Of a stretch of 38,285 nt of DNA, positions 25,294 through 34,452 are shown in pieces. The stretch comes from Alphaproteobacteria bacterium (lineage in GTDB: Bacteria; Pseudomonadota; Alphaproteobacteria; Sphingomonadales; Emcibacteraceae). Every line of letters begins with the position of its first letter. Positions within the stretch are counted from its first letter, which is position 1. The position numbers and the translations under genes are program-made. The stretch is taken from contig JAADFR010000002.1 in assembly GCA_013152755.1 (NCBI GenBank), positions 1 to 38,285 of the forward strand, given 5' to 3'. The notes beneath the pieces are model-generated. The model made no database searches and was not told the DNA's origin. It saw only the letters and a program-made list of their open reading frames with translations.

Positions 25294-25580
25294 TATTCAT
25301 GGGCAATGGTTTTTTCGGTAAAGAGGTAATCTTTCAGCTCTTTATCGAAGGAGCTGTCCCGACGTCTGATCCATTCAAGAACCATGGCAGCATGTTCTTT
25401 TTCTTCATCACGATTATGGGCAAGGATTGCTTTTAACTCAGGGTCACGGCAAGCATCCACACGTTGATTATACCAATCAACGGCCTCCAGCTCCTCCATC
25501 AGGGACACGATGGCCCTGTGCATATCTCTTGTGTCGTCTGTGAGTTCTTCTACAGGTTCGTGATAACCTTCGTTCGCCAT
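25293..25580 (-). CDS. Encapsulated-ferritin-type (EncFtn) ferritin-like protein
   Basis: This 95-residue two-helix ferritin-like protein closely resembles the EncFtn of Rhodospirillum rubrum (my recall of that sequence). Shared segments are HRAIVS.MEELEAVDWY.QRVDA, AILAHNRDEEKEHAAM and a C-terminal LFTE. The ferroxidase and entry residues described for EncFtn are all present: Glu29, Glu30, Glu32, Trp36, His55, Glu59, Glu60, Glu62 and His63. EncFtn oxidises Fe(II) inside an encapsulin nanocompartment. Here the chain stops at TEKTIAHE, with no glycine/leucine-rich cargo-targeting tail, and no encapsulin shell gene is nearby. An AAGGA site precedes the ATG, and TATAAT (25606-25611, minus) is a possible -10. 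Confidence 0.9.
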   Translation of the reverse strand: MANEGYHEPVEELTDDTRDMHRAIVSLMEELEAVDWYNQRVDACRDPELKAILAHNRDEEKEHAAMVLEWIRRRDSSFDKELKDYLFTEKTIAHE

Positions 25581-25632
25581 AATATAATCCTTTCATTATT
25601 GTTTGATTATATATGGGACATTAGAGAAGATA

Positions 25633-26724
25633 TTACAATACGCCTCGTATATCTTTGGTAAGCCCGCCCCAGGAGAATTTAAGTATATAGCCAGTGACCC
25701 ATATACTGAACGCGGCCAGCAATACCCCGCCAACACCGTCTATGACATAATGCCAGCCCAGTACAACGGTGGAAATCCACACCATCACCACCCATGGAAT
25801 AGTCACCACCAGGGTCCATTTCCGTGTGGTATAGAGCCAATAGGAGGTAAGCGTGATCATACCGATATGCAGGCTTGGCATGGCGGATATGCCCCCCAGA
25901 AGAATACCGCCTTCCTGAATGGCCTGATCAAGGGGCAGGGCAAGGGTATGGTTCAATTTGTCAACGGCCATTTTGGTCAGGGAATCCGCCGCATGATTGA
26001 AATATTCTGGCTTGTAAAAGGCCGGGCCTTTCACCGGGTTCAACATGCCGATAAACCGCCCCAGATAATAGAGAATGATCATGGAATAACCATAGAAAAA
26101 CACGACCCGCGTACTCTGACTAACCACAATCAGAAAGCACACCATCGCCATCTCAATAGCCCAACAGCTATGATACAGGGGATCCCAGAAATTCGTATTG
26201 ATATGGAGTGTGGACAGCCATTCAAACAGGGGCCCCTCAATGGCCCAGAATATCCCGTCCCGCCATTCCGTGGTCCCGGACAGAAGCTTGAAACTCAACA
26301 GGGTGATATTTGACGTTCCCAATATAGCAAGGCAAGTCAGAACAATAATCAAAAGCGCGGACAGGCCCACTGGATAAAATTTCATGGCGAATAAATTGGA
26401 CCGCAAGGGTTCAGGAAATAACGGCGCCCCGGAGATTTTTGTCTTCACATCGTCCAGTATGCTCAAAAGGATAAGCGCAATATGCCAAAGGCTACCCACG
26501 AATAAAACATATAATGCCACAACCGCCAGCAACAGATTGGTATCATTAAACCACAGGGAAAAGGGCGAGGATATTATGGACGCCGCCATCGCCGTCACAC
26601 CGAGCATAACCGCATGTAAAATAAGAATTAAGACAGCATAACGCCATACCGGCCGTTGCAGGATAAAATCACGAATATTGACTCTATTCGCCTGCACCCC
26701 GATCGCCTGATTACTGTCCTGCAT
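25633..26724 (-). CDS. PAP2-superfamily (Aur1/inositolphosphotransferase-like) membrane enzyme
   Basis: This 363-residue inner-membrane protein has about eight hydrophobic helices. The C-terminal half carries PAP2-type motifs: NPVKGPAFY, SAMPSLHIG (about residue 285-295, with the catalytic-type His) and GWHYVIDGVGG, the HYxxD motif of the Aur1-like PAP2_3 group. These enzymes move head groups between phospholipids, sphingolipids or related lipids, or dephosphorylate lipid phosphates. The gene lies 86 bases downstream of gshB and 52 bases upstream of the EncFtn gene, all on the minus strand. Substrate cannot be told from sequence. Confidence 0.8.
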   Translation of the reverse strand: MQDSNQAIGVQANRVNIRDFILQRPVWRYAVLILILHAVMLGVTAMAASIISSPFSLWFNDTNLLLAVVALYVLFVGSLWHIALILLSILDDVKTKISGAPLFPEPLRSNLFAMKFYPVGLSALLIIVLTCLAILGTSNITLLSFKLLSGTTEWRDGIFWAIEGPLFEWLSTLHINTNFWDPLYHSCWAIEMAMVCFLIVVSQSTRVVFFYGYSMIILYYLGRFIGMLNPVKGPAFYKPEYFNHAADSLTKMAVDKLNHTLALPLDQAIQEGGILLGGISAMPSLHIGMITLTSYWLYTTRKWTLVVTIPWVVMVWISTVVLGWHYVIDGVGGVLLAAFSIWVTGYILKFSWGGLTKDIRGVL

Positions 26725-26810
26725 ATGCCATTCCGTTTGAATATTAATTCAGTCAGGATTGTTCATATCAGACAAGTATAATTTTTTTCTTAAGGAAAAC
26801 TCAAAATAGA

Positions 26811-27752
26811 TTAAAGTCGCTTTTCAATGGCATCCCACAGCAGGGCGGAAATATCCGTGCCGTCAAACCGTTGAATTTCCTGAATACCGGTCGGTGAGGT
26901 AACGTTGATTTCCGTCAGATAATCCCCGATCACATCAATGCCGACAAATAACAGACCCTGTTCCCGCAATGTCGGGCCGATCTCATCACATATCTGCCGC
27001 TCCCGGTCGGTCAGCTCGGTCTTTTTGGCCTCGCCCCCCACATGCATGTTGGAGCGAACTTCGCCCGCCTGCGGCACCCGGTTGATGGCCCCGACAGCCT
27101 CCCCGTCCACAAGGATAATCCGCTTATCACCCTTGGTCACATCAGACAGATATTGCTGAACAATGAAGGGTTCGGGGTAAAATTGCTGGAATATCTCAAT
27201 CAGGCTGCTCAGATTCTGATCGTCCGGGCGTATTCTGAACACCCCAGCCCCGCCGTTGCCGTAAAGCGGCTTGACAATTATATCCTTATGCTCCTCGCGA
27301 AAGGCGATCACATCGCGCCGATTGCTGGTAATCAAAGTTGGCGGCATGAGGTCCGGAAAACGGGTCAGGAAAATCTTTTCCGGCGCATTACGTACCGCCG
27401 CCGGATCATTAACCACCAGGGTTTTTGGATGCACATGCTCCAGAATATGGGTGGCGGTGATATAGCCCATGTGAAAGGGCGGATCCTGCCGCATGAGGAT
27501 CACATCCACATCCTCGGCCAAATCAATTTTATCCTCGGCCCCATATGAGAAATGATTGCCCAATTCCCGCCGCAGGGTCAGGGCGCGCGCGTGGGCTGTC
27601 ACCCGGCCATCCTGCAACGACAGGTCATCCACATCATAATGATATAATTTATAGCCACGATTTTCTGCCTCAAGCCCAAGGGCAAAGGTGCTGTCACCGT
27701 TAATATCAACAGATTCAATGGGGTCCATTTGCAGGGCAACTTTAAGGCTCAT
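26811..27752 (-). CDS. gshB: Glutathione synthetase
   Basis: GshB joins gamma-glutamylcysteine and glycine with ATP to give glutathione in the cytosol. The start chosen is the ATG at 27752 ([15 protein letters not shown]), the usual N-terminus of alphaproteobacterial GshB; a GTG at 27767 would add five residues. The protein has the prokaryotic GSH-synthetase domain followed by ATP-grasp: [63 protein letters not shown] and [20 protein letters not shown]. The length of 313 residues is normal. It is the last of the tightly packed rsmI-yraN-sirB1-gshB series; the GTG variant would leave a 1-base gap to sirB1. Confidence 0.95.
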   Translation of the reverse strand: MSLKVALQMDPIESVDINGDSTFALGLEAENRGYKLYHYDVDDLSLQDGRVTAHARALTLRRELGNHFSYGAEDKIDLAEDVDVILMRQDPPFHMGYITATHILEHVHPKTLVVNDPAAVRNAPEKIFLTRFPDLMPPTLITSNRRDVIAFREEHKDIIVKPLYGNGGAGVFRIRPDDQNLSSLIEIFQQFYPEPFIVQQYLSDVTKGDKRIILVDGEAVGAINRVPQAGEVRSNMHVGGEAKKTELTDRERQICDEIGPTLREQGLLFVGIDVIGDYLTEINVTSPTGIQEIQRFDGTDISALLWDAIEKRL

Positions 27753-27768
27753 AGCCGTATTTTCCACT

Positions 27769-28686
27769 TCATTCTTTTTCAGGAAGTCTCAAAACAATGC
27801 CGCCACGGTCCTCGTGGGTCTGCTTGTCCAGACTTTTCAATGTATTGATGACCTGCTGTTCAATAAGGTCATTCCGCTCAAATTTCTCACTTTGGGTCAA
27901 GCAATAGGTCAGATATTCCCGCGCCAGATCATCCTTGCCCACATGGGCCAGCAACATACCCAGTTCGTAATGATGCTGTATCTCATCGGGGTCAATCAGA
28001 ACCTGACGCGACAGGATATTGATCGCCTGCCCCATGTCGCTGACTTTCAAGCATCTGATCTTGATATTATCCAGCAGACGGATCAGTATTTCCCGATCCG
28101 TGACCGGCTGATAATAATCCGGTTTCAAATCCACATCGGAACTTGATGTTTTCCTGACCAATTGCCGCAGACCTCTCGCATCCATTATTTTCCCCCGGTT
28201 AAAGGGATCAAGTATCACCCTGCCATCCATCGGCCCCGCGCCGGAAAGGCGGATCAGGAAATGGCCGGGAAATGTCAAGCCCTCAACATACCAGCCCTGA
28301 CTGCGCGCCGCATGAATATATAATATGCTAAGCGAAATCGGCAGACCCCTGCGGGTGTCGATAACTGACATCAGGTTGGCATTTTGCAGGTCGTCGTAAT
28401 AATCCTCATTGCCGGTATATTCATGACGGTCATAGAGAGTTGCCGCCAGTGCCTCGGCCCGCGCGGCGGCAGATGTTTCCTGTCCGCCCTGCGCCGCAAG
28501 GTCAAGGGCAAGAATTTTCAGATGATGCTCATATTTCTGGAACGAAACACCGGGCCGGTCCAAGGCCGCCAGAATCAGGGCTGTACCGGCAATGTCCGCA
28601 AGACTGCCGTCACCCTGCCCCACCGCCGTTAAATGCGCCTTATGTTCAATGTCTATTTCGTTCACTTTCTCACGTCCGTTTGCCAT
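27769..28686 (-). CDS. SirB1-family (transglutaminase-like/TPR) protein
   Basis: This 305-residue cytosolic protein of the SirB1 family has a transglutaminase-like N-terminal part and a TPR-like C-terminal helical region. Typical features are the segment after [17 protein letters not shown], then [31 protein letters not shown] and [14 protein letters not shown]; the conserved GLPISL and FPGHFL are family marks. The C-terminus has paired helices with [20 protein letters not shown]. The biochemical role of the family is not established. It overlaps yraN by 25 bases and abuts gshB. Confidence 0.88.
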   Translation of the reverse strand: MANGREKVNEIDIEHKAHLTAVGQGDGSLADIAGTALILAALDRPGVSFQKYEHHLKILALDLAAQGGQETSAAARAEALAATLYDRHEYTGNEDYYDDLQNANLMSVIDTRRGLPISLSILYIHAARSQGWYVEGLTFPGHFLIRLSGAGPMDGRVILDPFNRGKIMDARGLRQLVRKTSSSDVDLKPDYYQPVTDREILIRLLDNIKIRCLKVSDMGQAINILSRQVLIDPDEIQHHYELGMLLAHVGKDDLAREYLTYCLTQSEKFERNDLIEQQVINTLKSLDKQTHEDRGGIVLRLPEKE

Positions 28687-29048
28687 GCGTCCTTTACATG
28701 GGTTGGCCAGGCCCAGGGTTCAAGCGCCATCACATCAAAACGACAGGAAATATCTCCCTTACCGTGACCATTTCGGGCCATATACCATTCGGCGGCGCGG
28801 GATATTCTTGATTTCTGCCGCATGGAAACTGCCTCCAAAGCCGCCCGCTTTGTCTGGCGGGCCTTGACCTCTATGAAACACAGCACAGGCCCTTTTTGCG
28901 CAACCAGATCAATCTCACCAGATTTGCACCGATACCGCCGGGCCAATATACGATAACCTTTAAAGATTAAAAAACACATGCACAGCCATTCGGCCCCCTG
29001 CCCCCACAGGTAAGCCTTTTTTTTCTTTATCTGTGCCGCATCATTCAT
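28662..29048 (-). CDS. yraN: YraN-family (UPF0102) nuclease-fold protein
   Basis: This 128-residue member of UPF0102 has a restriction-endonuclease-like fold. The family pattern is visible: a Gly-x-Gly-Ala-Glu N-terminus (GQGAEWLCMCFL), GYRILARRYRCKSGEIDLVAQ with the active-site-type GEID, and CFIEVKARQT, giving the D...ExK nuclease signature. A role in DNA processing is inferred, since it neighbours rsmI and lpoA genes in many proteobacteria. It overlaps rsmI by 4 bases (ATGA) and sirB1 by 25 bases, indicating one transcript. Confidence 0.9.
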   Translation of the reverse strand: MNDAAQIKKKKAYLWGQGAEWLCMCFLIFKGYRILARRYRCKSGEIDLVAQKGPVLCFIEVKARQTKRAALEAVSMRQKSRISRAAEWYMARNGHGKGDISCRFDVMALEPWAWPTHVKDAWQTDVRK

Positions 29049-29896
29049 TTTTTGCCCGACAGCTCCAAGGCCCGTGCATACACCCGTTTCCGTTTCAGCC
29101 CGGTGGTATAGGTAACAGACGCCACCGCCTCTTTAAGCGATAAAACCGCCAGAGCCTTTGTCAAAGCCTCGTCAAGTTGATCAGCCCGGACCTCTGTCTC
29201 GGCAGGCGGGCCTATGACAATGACCACCTCACCCTTGGGCGCACCCGCCGCCGCATAATGGGCCGCAAGCTCCGATAGGCTGCCGCGCCGGACTTCTTCA
29301 AATAATTTAGTCAATTCCCGGCATATAGCCGCCTCCCGATCGCCCAGAACCTCCAATATATCCGCCAAACTGTCCTTCAGCCGTTTGGGTGATTCGTAAA
29401 AAACCAGTGTGGCCTTGATGGCGGCAAGGTCAGACAGGGTTTTTTGCCGGGCCATCGTCTTATTGGGCAGAAAGCCAGCAAACATGAAACGGTCTGTGGG
29501 CAATCCGGCGCTGGCCAAGGCGGCTAGGATGGCGCTGGCGCCGGGAATACTGCTGACCAAATGGCCCTTATCACGGGCTTCTTTAACCAACCGGTAGCCA
29601 GGATCGGAAATCAGCGGCGTCCCCGCATCACTGACCAACGCAACCATTTCCCCCCGCTCAAGCCGGTCCAGCAGTTGAGGCAGGATTTTCTGTTCATTAT
29701 GATCATGATAGGCCACCGCCGGGGTGGCAATGTCAAAATGTGCCAGTAATTTTCCGGTTACCCGCGTATCCTCACAGGCGATAATATCCGCAGTTGCCAG
29801 AACCGCCTGCGCCCGGTGGGTCATATCGCCCAGATTGCCAATGGGAGTTGAGACAATATACAGCCCTGGCTGAATTTTTTTACTCTTTTCACTCAC
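29045..29896 (-). CDS. rsmI: 16S rRNA (cytidine1402-2'-O)-methyltransferase
   Basis: RsmI transfers a methyl group from SAM to the 2'-O of C1402 in the ribosomal P-site region. The 283-residue protein shows the SAM-dependent tetrapyrrole-methylase fold: LYIVSTPIGNLGDMTHRA, ACEDTRVTGKLLAHF, VALVSDAGTPLISDPGYRLV, IPGASAILAALASAGLPTDRF and FYESPKRL. The start is GTG (29896), set by the conserved N-terminus. It heads the operon rsmI-yraN-sirB1-gshB and is divergent from the LpoA-like gene, matching the rsmI/lpoA/yraN neighbourhood of E. coli except for the inverted lpoA. Confidence 0.95.
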   Translation of the reverse strand: MSEKSKKIQPGLYIVSTPIGNLGDMTHRAQAVLATADIIACEDTRVTGKLLAHFDIATPAVAYHDHNEQKILPQLLDRLERGEMVALVSDAGTPLISDPGYRLVKEARDKGHLVSSIPGASAILAALASAGLPTDRFMFAGFLPNKTMARQKTLSDLAAIKATLVFYESPKRLKDSLADILEVLGDREAAICRELTKLFEEVRRGSLSELAAHYAAAGAPKGEVVIVIGPPAETEVRADQLDEALTKALAVLSLKEAVASVTYTTGLKRKRVYARALELSGKK

Positions 29897-29955
29897 AGCA
29901 CCATACCCTTGCCCTATTTGTAAATTAATAGATTATTTCTGTTATGATTTATGAG

Positions 29956-29970
29956 TATACTGCTAGTATA
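29956..29970. promoter_or_regulatory. Palindrome in the rsmI-lpoA divergent promoter region
   Basis: TATACT-GCT-AGTATA is a 6-bp inverted repeat with a 3-base centre, about 33 bases before the LpoA-like start and 60 bases before rsmI. It could be a -10 element read in either direction or a small operator. Confidence 0.35.
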
Positions 29971-30003
29971 TATGAATAAAAGCAAAGAAAACCGGAATCT
30001 GTT

Positions 30004-31461
30004 TTGAAACGATATTTTGTCAAAATCATCCTATTTAGCCTTTTTATTGGCCTGACCCTGTCCGGGTGCGGCGAGGATAAAAGAGCTGTGATGCGGGATG
30101 TTACCGCAATTCCACCGTCCCCCACCAGTCAAAAGCTGGCTGATACGGCGGTCGATATGGATGGGACGGTGCGCCAAGAGATTCGCTTGGGACTTTTGCT
30201 GCCCTTAAGCGGGCCGGATGCGGTCATTGGCAAGGCCCTGTTCAATGCGGCCACCTTGGCCCTGTTTGATTCACAGGATCGGCGGTTGACGTTATTGCCC
30301 TATGACACCCATGGCACAGCCGATGGGGCCACAGAGGCCATGACAGCGTTACTGGACCAGAAACCGGACCTGATTATCGGACCGCTTTTTTCCCATTCCA
30401 TCACCGCCATAAAGACGATGGCACAGGAAGCCGGGGTTAATGTCATCGGTTTTTCCAGTGATCACACTGTTGCCGGAAACGGCGTATTCCTGATGAATTT
30501 CCGTATGGAGGAACAGATCGCCCGGGTGATCCGTTATGCGTCTGAAAATGGCTACGCACGCTATGCCGCCCTGATTCCGGAAACGGCTTACGGCAATCGG
30601 GCCTTGGAAGTATTCCGCCAAGCGGTGACCGATCAGGACCGTGATCTGGCCGCCGTGGAATTTTACCCGCCGGACAGCACCAAGCTGGTTAATCCAGTGA
30701 AAAATATCGCCCACTACAAGGAACGACGGCGGAAATATACCCGCGAAATTGATTTCCTCGAAAAACTGGGGGAGGAAGATGATTTTGCTCAAGAAATGCT
30801 TGACGAATTAAAGAGTGTGGAAACCATTGGCGATGTGAATTTCGATGCCATCCTGCTGCCCGAAGGCGGGGCGATGCTAACCACTCTGGCCGCCTGGGTA
30901 TCCTATTATGAAATTGACCCGACAAAGGTTAAAATCCTTGGCACCGGATTATGGGATGATGAAATGCTGTTTGTAGAGCCGCAGCTTCACGGGGGCTGGT
31001 TCGCGGCACCGGACCATACAAAATCCCATGAATTATTAACCCGCTATCAGGATATTTACGGCAAAAGAAGCCCGCGCCTGACCACCCTCGCCTATGATGC
31101 GGTCGCATTAGCGGCCACATTGGTGCGGCAGGAAAAATATCCTGATTTTTCCGCAGAGCAAATCACCAACCCGAATGGTTTTTCCGGCATCGAAGGGCTG
31201 TTTCGCTTCAGAAAAGACGGATTGATCGAACGGGGACTGGCGGTTTATGAGGTCGGGGCGAAGGCTTTCACAGTAATTGACCCGGCCCCGGTGAGTTTCG
31301 TTGAGCGGGACAAGCCGGAAATCATGCTGATCAAGACGCCAGAAGTCGGCCAAGCAGACTATTTAGAAGCGGCATCCCATCCTTCGTCGCCCGCAGATGA
31401 TGATCGTCCCTTTCCATATAACCCAGTTCAAAAAGACGCTGCATATAGCCCTGATCAATAA
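30004..31461 (+). CDS. LpoA-like penicillin-binding protein activator lipoprotein
   Basis: This 485-residue lipoprotein has a signal with lipobox LSGC (Cys near residue 22). A type 1 periplasmic-binding fold of the LppC/YraM group follows: IRLGLLLPLSGPDAVIGKAL, LIIGPLFSHSITAIKTMAQE, YGNRALEVFRQAV, ILLPEGGAMLTTLAAWVSYY, ILGTGLWDD and TLAYDAVALAA. E. coli LpoA activates PBP1A from the outer membrane; the present protein lacks the long N-terminal TPR half of LpoA, so activator function is inferred. The start is TTG (30004), overlapping the TGA of an 11-codon reading frame that begins at 29972. The 3' end runs 131 bases into hemW on the opposite strand, so its last about 40 residues (Pro/Asp-rich) are the antisense of the HemW C-terminus. 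Confidence 0.82.
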   Translation: MKRYFVKIILFSLFIGLTLSGCGEDKRAVMRDVTAIPPSPTSQKLADTAVDMDGTVRQEIRLGLLLPLSGPDAVIGKALFNAATLALFDSQDRRLTLLPYDTHGTADGATEAMTALLDQKPDLIIGPLFSHSITAIKTMAQEAGVNVIGFSSDHTVAGNGVFLMNFRMEEQIARVIRYASENGYARYAALIPETAYGNRALEVFRQAVTDQDRDLAAVEFYPPDSTKLVNPVKNIAHYKERRRKYTREIDFLEKLGEEDDFAQEMLDELKSVETIGDVNFDAILLPEGGAMLTTLAAWVSYYEIDPTKVKILGTGLWDDEMLFVEPQLHGGWFAAPDHTKSHELLTRYQDIYGKRSPRLTTLAYDAVALAATLVRQEKYPDFSAEQITNPNGFSGIEGLFRFRKDGLIERGLAVYEVGAKAFTVIDPAPVSFVERDKPEIMLIKTPEVGQADYLEAASHPSSPADDDRPFPYNPVQKDAAYSPDQ

Positions 31462-32494
31462 AGGGGTCTACGCCCTCGCCGATACGCTTTTCAAAGCCCG
31501 CAAGGCTCAGCCCCTCGGTTAACCTCAGGCTCATCATGATCATTTCCTCGGCCATGTCCGCTCTGGTCAGCCTGTGATTCTGATCCGTACCATGCCCCTC
31601 TGATGTCACTTTAGCCAACCATTTTTCCGGGCTTCTATGCTGGGTCAGGGCATGAAACGCCCCGTCCAAATTCAACCGCCCGTGGGCCCCCGGCCCGACC
31701 CCGATATATTCGCCGTAGGTCCAATAGGTCAGATTATGGCGGCTTTCCTGCCCCCGCGCCGCATGGTTAGACACCTCATAGGCGGGCAAGCCATGGGCCG
31801 CGCAAATCTCACGGGTCAGATCATACATATCTGCCGAGACATCCTCGGTCGGCAAGATAATCCGGCCTTTCTCATGGGCCTGATAAAAGGCCGTTCCCCG
31901 TTCAATGGTCAATTGATACAGGGACAGGTGATCCGCCGCCATATCAAGTGCCTGTCTCAATTCCGCCTCCCAATCCACCAAACTCTGCCCCATGCGGGCA
32001 TAGATCAGATCAAAGCTGGTGCGGGCAAAATATTTTCGGGACAGGTCGATAGCAGCCAGGGCTTCGGGCAGGTTATGCTCCCGCCCCAACGCCTTCAGGT
32101 CCGGGTCATTCAAAGCCTGTATCCCCAGAGACAAACGGTTGATCCCTGCCGATGCAAAATCCTTGAATTTTCCTGATTCCACACTGGTCGGGTTGGCTTC
32201 CAGCGTAATTTCAACATCTTTATCAAGGGTCCAGTTATGGGCAATCCGGCGCAACAGCCTGTCCACCGTTGACGCCGCCATCAGGGACGGGGTACCGCCG
32301 CCAAAAAAGACACTGGTAATGGTGCGCGGGCCGGACAATATTCGGTAATGATCAAGCTCCGCCACAAGGGCACCCACGAAGGCCGCCTCATCAATTTGTT
32401 CGCGCACATGGCTGTTGAAATCACAGTAAGGGCATTTAGACAGGCAAAAGGGCCAATGGATATAAATGGCAAGATTTTCAGGAGAAACAGGCAT
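31331..32494 (-). CDS. hemW: HemW radical-SAM heme chaperone
   Basis: HemW is a cytosolic or membrane-associated radical-SAM protein that binds heme and delivers it to respiratory enzymes; it was formerly called oxygen-independent coproporphyrinogen oxidase-like. The 387 residues show [19 protein letters not shown], with the HemW-type CxxxCxxC cluster (Cys17, Cys21, Cys24), [33 protein letters not shown] and the heme-binding HNxxY motif (RHNLTYW). The C-terminus [12 protein letters not shown] is normal for the family, so in the 131-base convergent overlap it is hemW that keeps conserved sequence. It overlaps rdgB by 17 bases as the last gene of rph-rdgB-hemW. Confidence 0.94.
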   Translation of the reverse strand: MPVSPENLAIYIHWPFCLSKCPYCDFNSHVREQIDEAAFVGALVAELDHYRILSGPRTITSVFFGGGTPSLMAASTVDRLLRRIAHNWTLDKDVEITLEANPTSVESGKFKDFASAGINRLSLGIQALNDPDLKALGREHNLPEALAAIDLSRKYFARTSFDLIYARMGQSLVDWEAELRQALDMAADHLSLYQLTIERGTAFYQAHEKGRIILPTEDVSADMYDLTREICAAHGLPAYEVSNHAARGQESRHNLTYWTYGEYIGVGPGAHGRLNLDGAFHALTQHRSPEKWLAKVTSEGHGTDQNHRLTRADMAEEMIMMSLRLTEGLSLAGFEKRIGEGVDPFIDQGYMQRLFELGYMERDDHHLRATKDGMPLLNSLLGRLLAS

Positions 32495-33080
32495 GGATCA
32501 ATTTTTTAAAAGCGTTTGCCCGGTGGCTGATATTATGTTTTTCTGATGCGTCCATTTCGCCGAAAGTGATGTCATAGCCATCGGCCTGAAACATGGGGTC
32601 ATAGCCAAAACCATTGCCGCCCCTAATCGGCCAAACCAAGGTGCCATTAACCCGGCCTTCAAAGCTTTCCACATGCCCGTCAGGCCAGGCCAGGGACAAG
32701 GCACAGGCAAAATAGGCCGCCCGGTCATCGGCGGCCAACTCATCTTCCAGCTTCTGCATACCGTAAGCAAAATCCCGCGCCCCCGTTGCCGGGTTTATGG
32801 CCCAGCGCGCCGAATGAATCCCGGGCCTGCCACCAAGGGCCGGCACCACAAGACCGCTGTCATCGGCAAGGGCCACAAGGCCCGATTTTTCCGCCGCACT
32901 TCTGGCCTTTAATTCCGCATTAGCAATGAAGGTCTCCCCATCCTCAACCGGTTCAGGCAGATTTAAATCCGCCGCCGAGAGAGTTTCGACGCCAAAGGGC
33001 AGCATAAGCGCGCTGATTTCCCGGACCTTGCCCGCGTTATGGCTGGCAACCACCAGCTTATCAGCGTCAAACTTCCGCAT
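32478..33080 (-). CDS. rdgB: RdgB/HAM1 XTP/dITP pyrophosphatase
   Basis: RdgB removes the non-canonical nucleotides XTP, ITP and dITP by hydrolysis to the monophosphate, preventing their incorporation into DNA and RNA. The 200-residue protein carries the family motifs [50 protein letters not shown] and [10 protein letters not shown]. It shares one base with the end of rph and overlaps hemW by 17 bases, so the three genes are translationally linked. Confidence 0.95.
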   Translation of the reverse strand: MRKFDADKLVVASHNAGKVREISALMLPFGVETLSAADLNLPEPVEDGETFIANAELKARSAAEKSGLVALADDSGLVVPALGGRPGIHSARWAINPATGARDFAYGMQKLEDELAADDRAAYFACALSLAWPDGHVESFEGRVNGTLVWPIRGGNGFGYDPMFQADGYDITFGEMDASEKHNISHRANAFKKLIHACFS

Positions 33081-33796
33081 CAGAGTCCCAGAGCTTTATT
33101 CTGTAATTTCACCAGTTGATCCACTCCGATACGGGCCAGCCGCATCAGGCGCAGGAATTCTTCCTCGGTAAAGGGGTCTTCCTCTGCGGTGCCCTGAATT
33201 TCAACGATCTTGTTATCTCCGGTCAGGACAAAATTGGCGTCGGTTTCCGCAACGCTATCCTCATCATAATCAAGGTCCAGCACTGGTGTGCCCTTATATA
33301 TACCGCAAGATACCGCCGCCACAGGGGCTTTGACCGGCAGGCTGTCCAGCTTGCCATCGGCGATCATTTTCTGAAAACATTGAACCATGGCTACATAAGC
33401 CCCGGTGATGGACGCCGTGCGGGTGCCGCCGTCTGCCTGTATCACGTCGCAGTCCAGACGGATTTGACGTTCACCCAGCGCCTTCATATCAACCACGGCG
33501 CGCAGTGAGCGCCCGATGAGCCGCTGAATTTCCTGTGTCCGGCCCGACTGTTTACCTCTTGCGGCCTCACGGCCCATGCGGCTATGGGTGGAGCGGGGCA
33601 ACATGCCATATTCAGCAGTCACCCAGCCCTTGCCCGTATCGCGCAGAAACGGCGGCGCCTTATCCTCCAGCGTCGCCGTGCAGAGCACATGAGTATCGCC
33701 AAATTTTATCAGGCATGACCCTTCGGCATGTTTTGAAAATCCCGTCTCAAGCGTTACGGTACGAAGTTGGTCATTGGCACGGCCAGATGGGCGCAT
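33080..33796 (-). CDS. rph: Ribonuclease PH
   Basis: RNase PH trims tRNA 3' ends phosphorolytically. The 238 residues are full length and match the family: [81 protein letters not shown] (read in two parts) and [25 protein letters not shown] precedes the ATG. It is first in rph-rdgB-hemW, 60 bases downstream of the XRE cassette on the same strand, so read-through from that cassette is possible. Confidence 0.96.
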   Translation of the reverse strand: MRPSGRANDQLRTVTLETGFSKHAEGSCLIKFGDTHVLCTATLEDKAPPFLRDTGKGWVTAEYGMLPRSTHSRMGREAARGKQSGRTQEIQRLIGRSLRAVVDMKALGERQIRLDCDVIQADGGTRTASITGAYVAMVQCFQKMIADGKLDSLPVKAPVAAVSCGIYKGTPVLDLDYDEDSVAETDANFVLTGDNKIVEIQGTAEEDPFTEEEFLRLMRLARIGVDQLVKLQNKALGL

Positions 33797-33856
33797 ATGC
33801 TGTCTCCTGATGCAAAGAAATATAATATTCTTTTATCTTCTAACGTGCCTGACCCG

Positions 33857-34045
33857 TTAAGGAAAGAAAATTTCCTCGATCTTTTTACCAAACAGACCGG
33901 CCATGCTGAAGGCCAGTGGCAAACTGGGGTCATATTTGCCATTCTCGATGGTATTTACGGTTTGCCGCGATACGCCCAGGGCTTCGGCAAGCTCGGCCTG
34001 TGACATCTTGCGTTCTGCGCGCAGGACCCTGAGATTATTCTCCAT
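33857..34045 (-). CDS. Small XRE-family HTH regulator
   Basis: This 62-residue single-domain Cro/C1-type repressor has an HTH about residues 6-55: LRVLRAERKMSQAELAEALG, VSRQTVNTIENGKYDPSLPL and the C-terminal IEEIFFP that is usual in this compact group. Its start overlaps the preceding membrane-protein gene by 11 bases, so it is the last cistron of a three-gene cassette. By analogy with similar cassettes it probably represses its own operon through the TGTCAA repeats at 34926-34984. Confidence 0.9.
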   Translation of the reverse strand: MENNLRVLRAERKMSQAELAEALGVSRQTVNTIENGKYDPSLPLAFSMAGLFGKKIEEIFFP

Positions 34046-34442
34046 TATTTTTCCTCGTCACAAAGAAAAAGATCACAAAATACAGCGGCGCGATCATTGA
34101 CGCCGCCACAATCAAATTCACCGGTGGAAAGCCTTGTCCCTCCAAGAAACCATAGGTAAAGGCGGAAAACATAATAACCAGCAAAGTGATAACGGCAGTT
34201 TCCATGAATATCTTTTTCTGAAATTCATCCATACGCAGGATAAACCGCACAATGGAACGGGTCACAAATGCGATGGGAATCACTGGTGCAATGGCCAGCG
34301 GGATTTCCCACATCGTCTCCGGGTAAAATCGCAATATTGCCTGCGCGCCCAGCAACACCACCACATAGGCAATCATTGGCGGCCAGAATTCCTTCATATA
34401 TTGTTTGCCGCTCTGTCTTTCTTTTTCGGTTAATTTAGTCAT
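34035..34442 (-). CDS. Four-helix membrane protein of the XRE cassette
   Basis: Family not recognised. The ATG at 34442 (MTKLTEKERQ) is preferred over a longer upstream reading because AGGAGAG precedes it and the upstream extension would overlap the neighbouring gene in another frame. The 135-residue product has four hydrophobic helices, at about residues 22-40, 47-63, 80-97 and 105-127. Short charged loops (RFILRMDEFQKKIF between helices 2 and 3) and a basic C-terminus (VTRKNNGE) are visible. Such proteins commonly accompany small XRE regulators; their role is unknown. It overlaps the regulator gene by 11 bases. Confidence 0.75.
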   Translation of the reverse strand: MTKLTEKERQSGKQYMKEFWPPMIAYVVVLLGAQAILRFYPETMWEIPLAIAPVIPIAFVTRSIVRFILRMDEFQKKIFMETAVITLLVIMFSAFTYGFLEGQGFPPVNLIVAASMIAPLYFVIFFFVTRKNNGE

Positions 34443-34452
34443 GACCACTCTC

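Noticed and set aside
26384-26641. Plus-strand frames opposite the PAP2 and gshB genes
   Set aside because: No homology, no start signals, and the opposite strand holds well-recognised genes.
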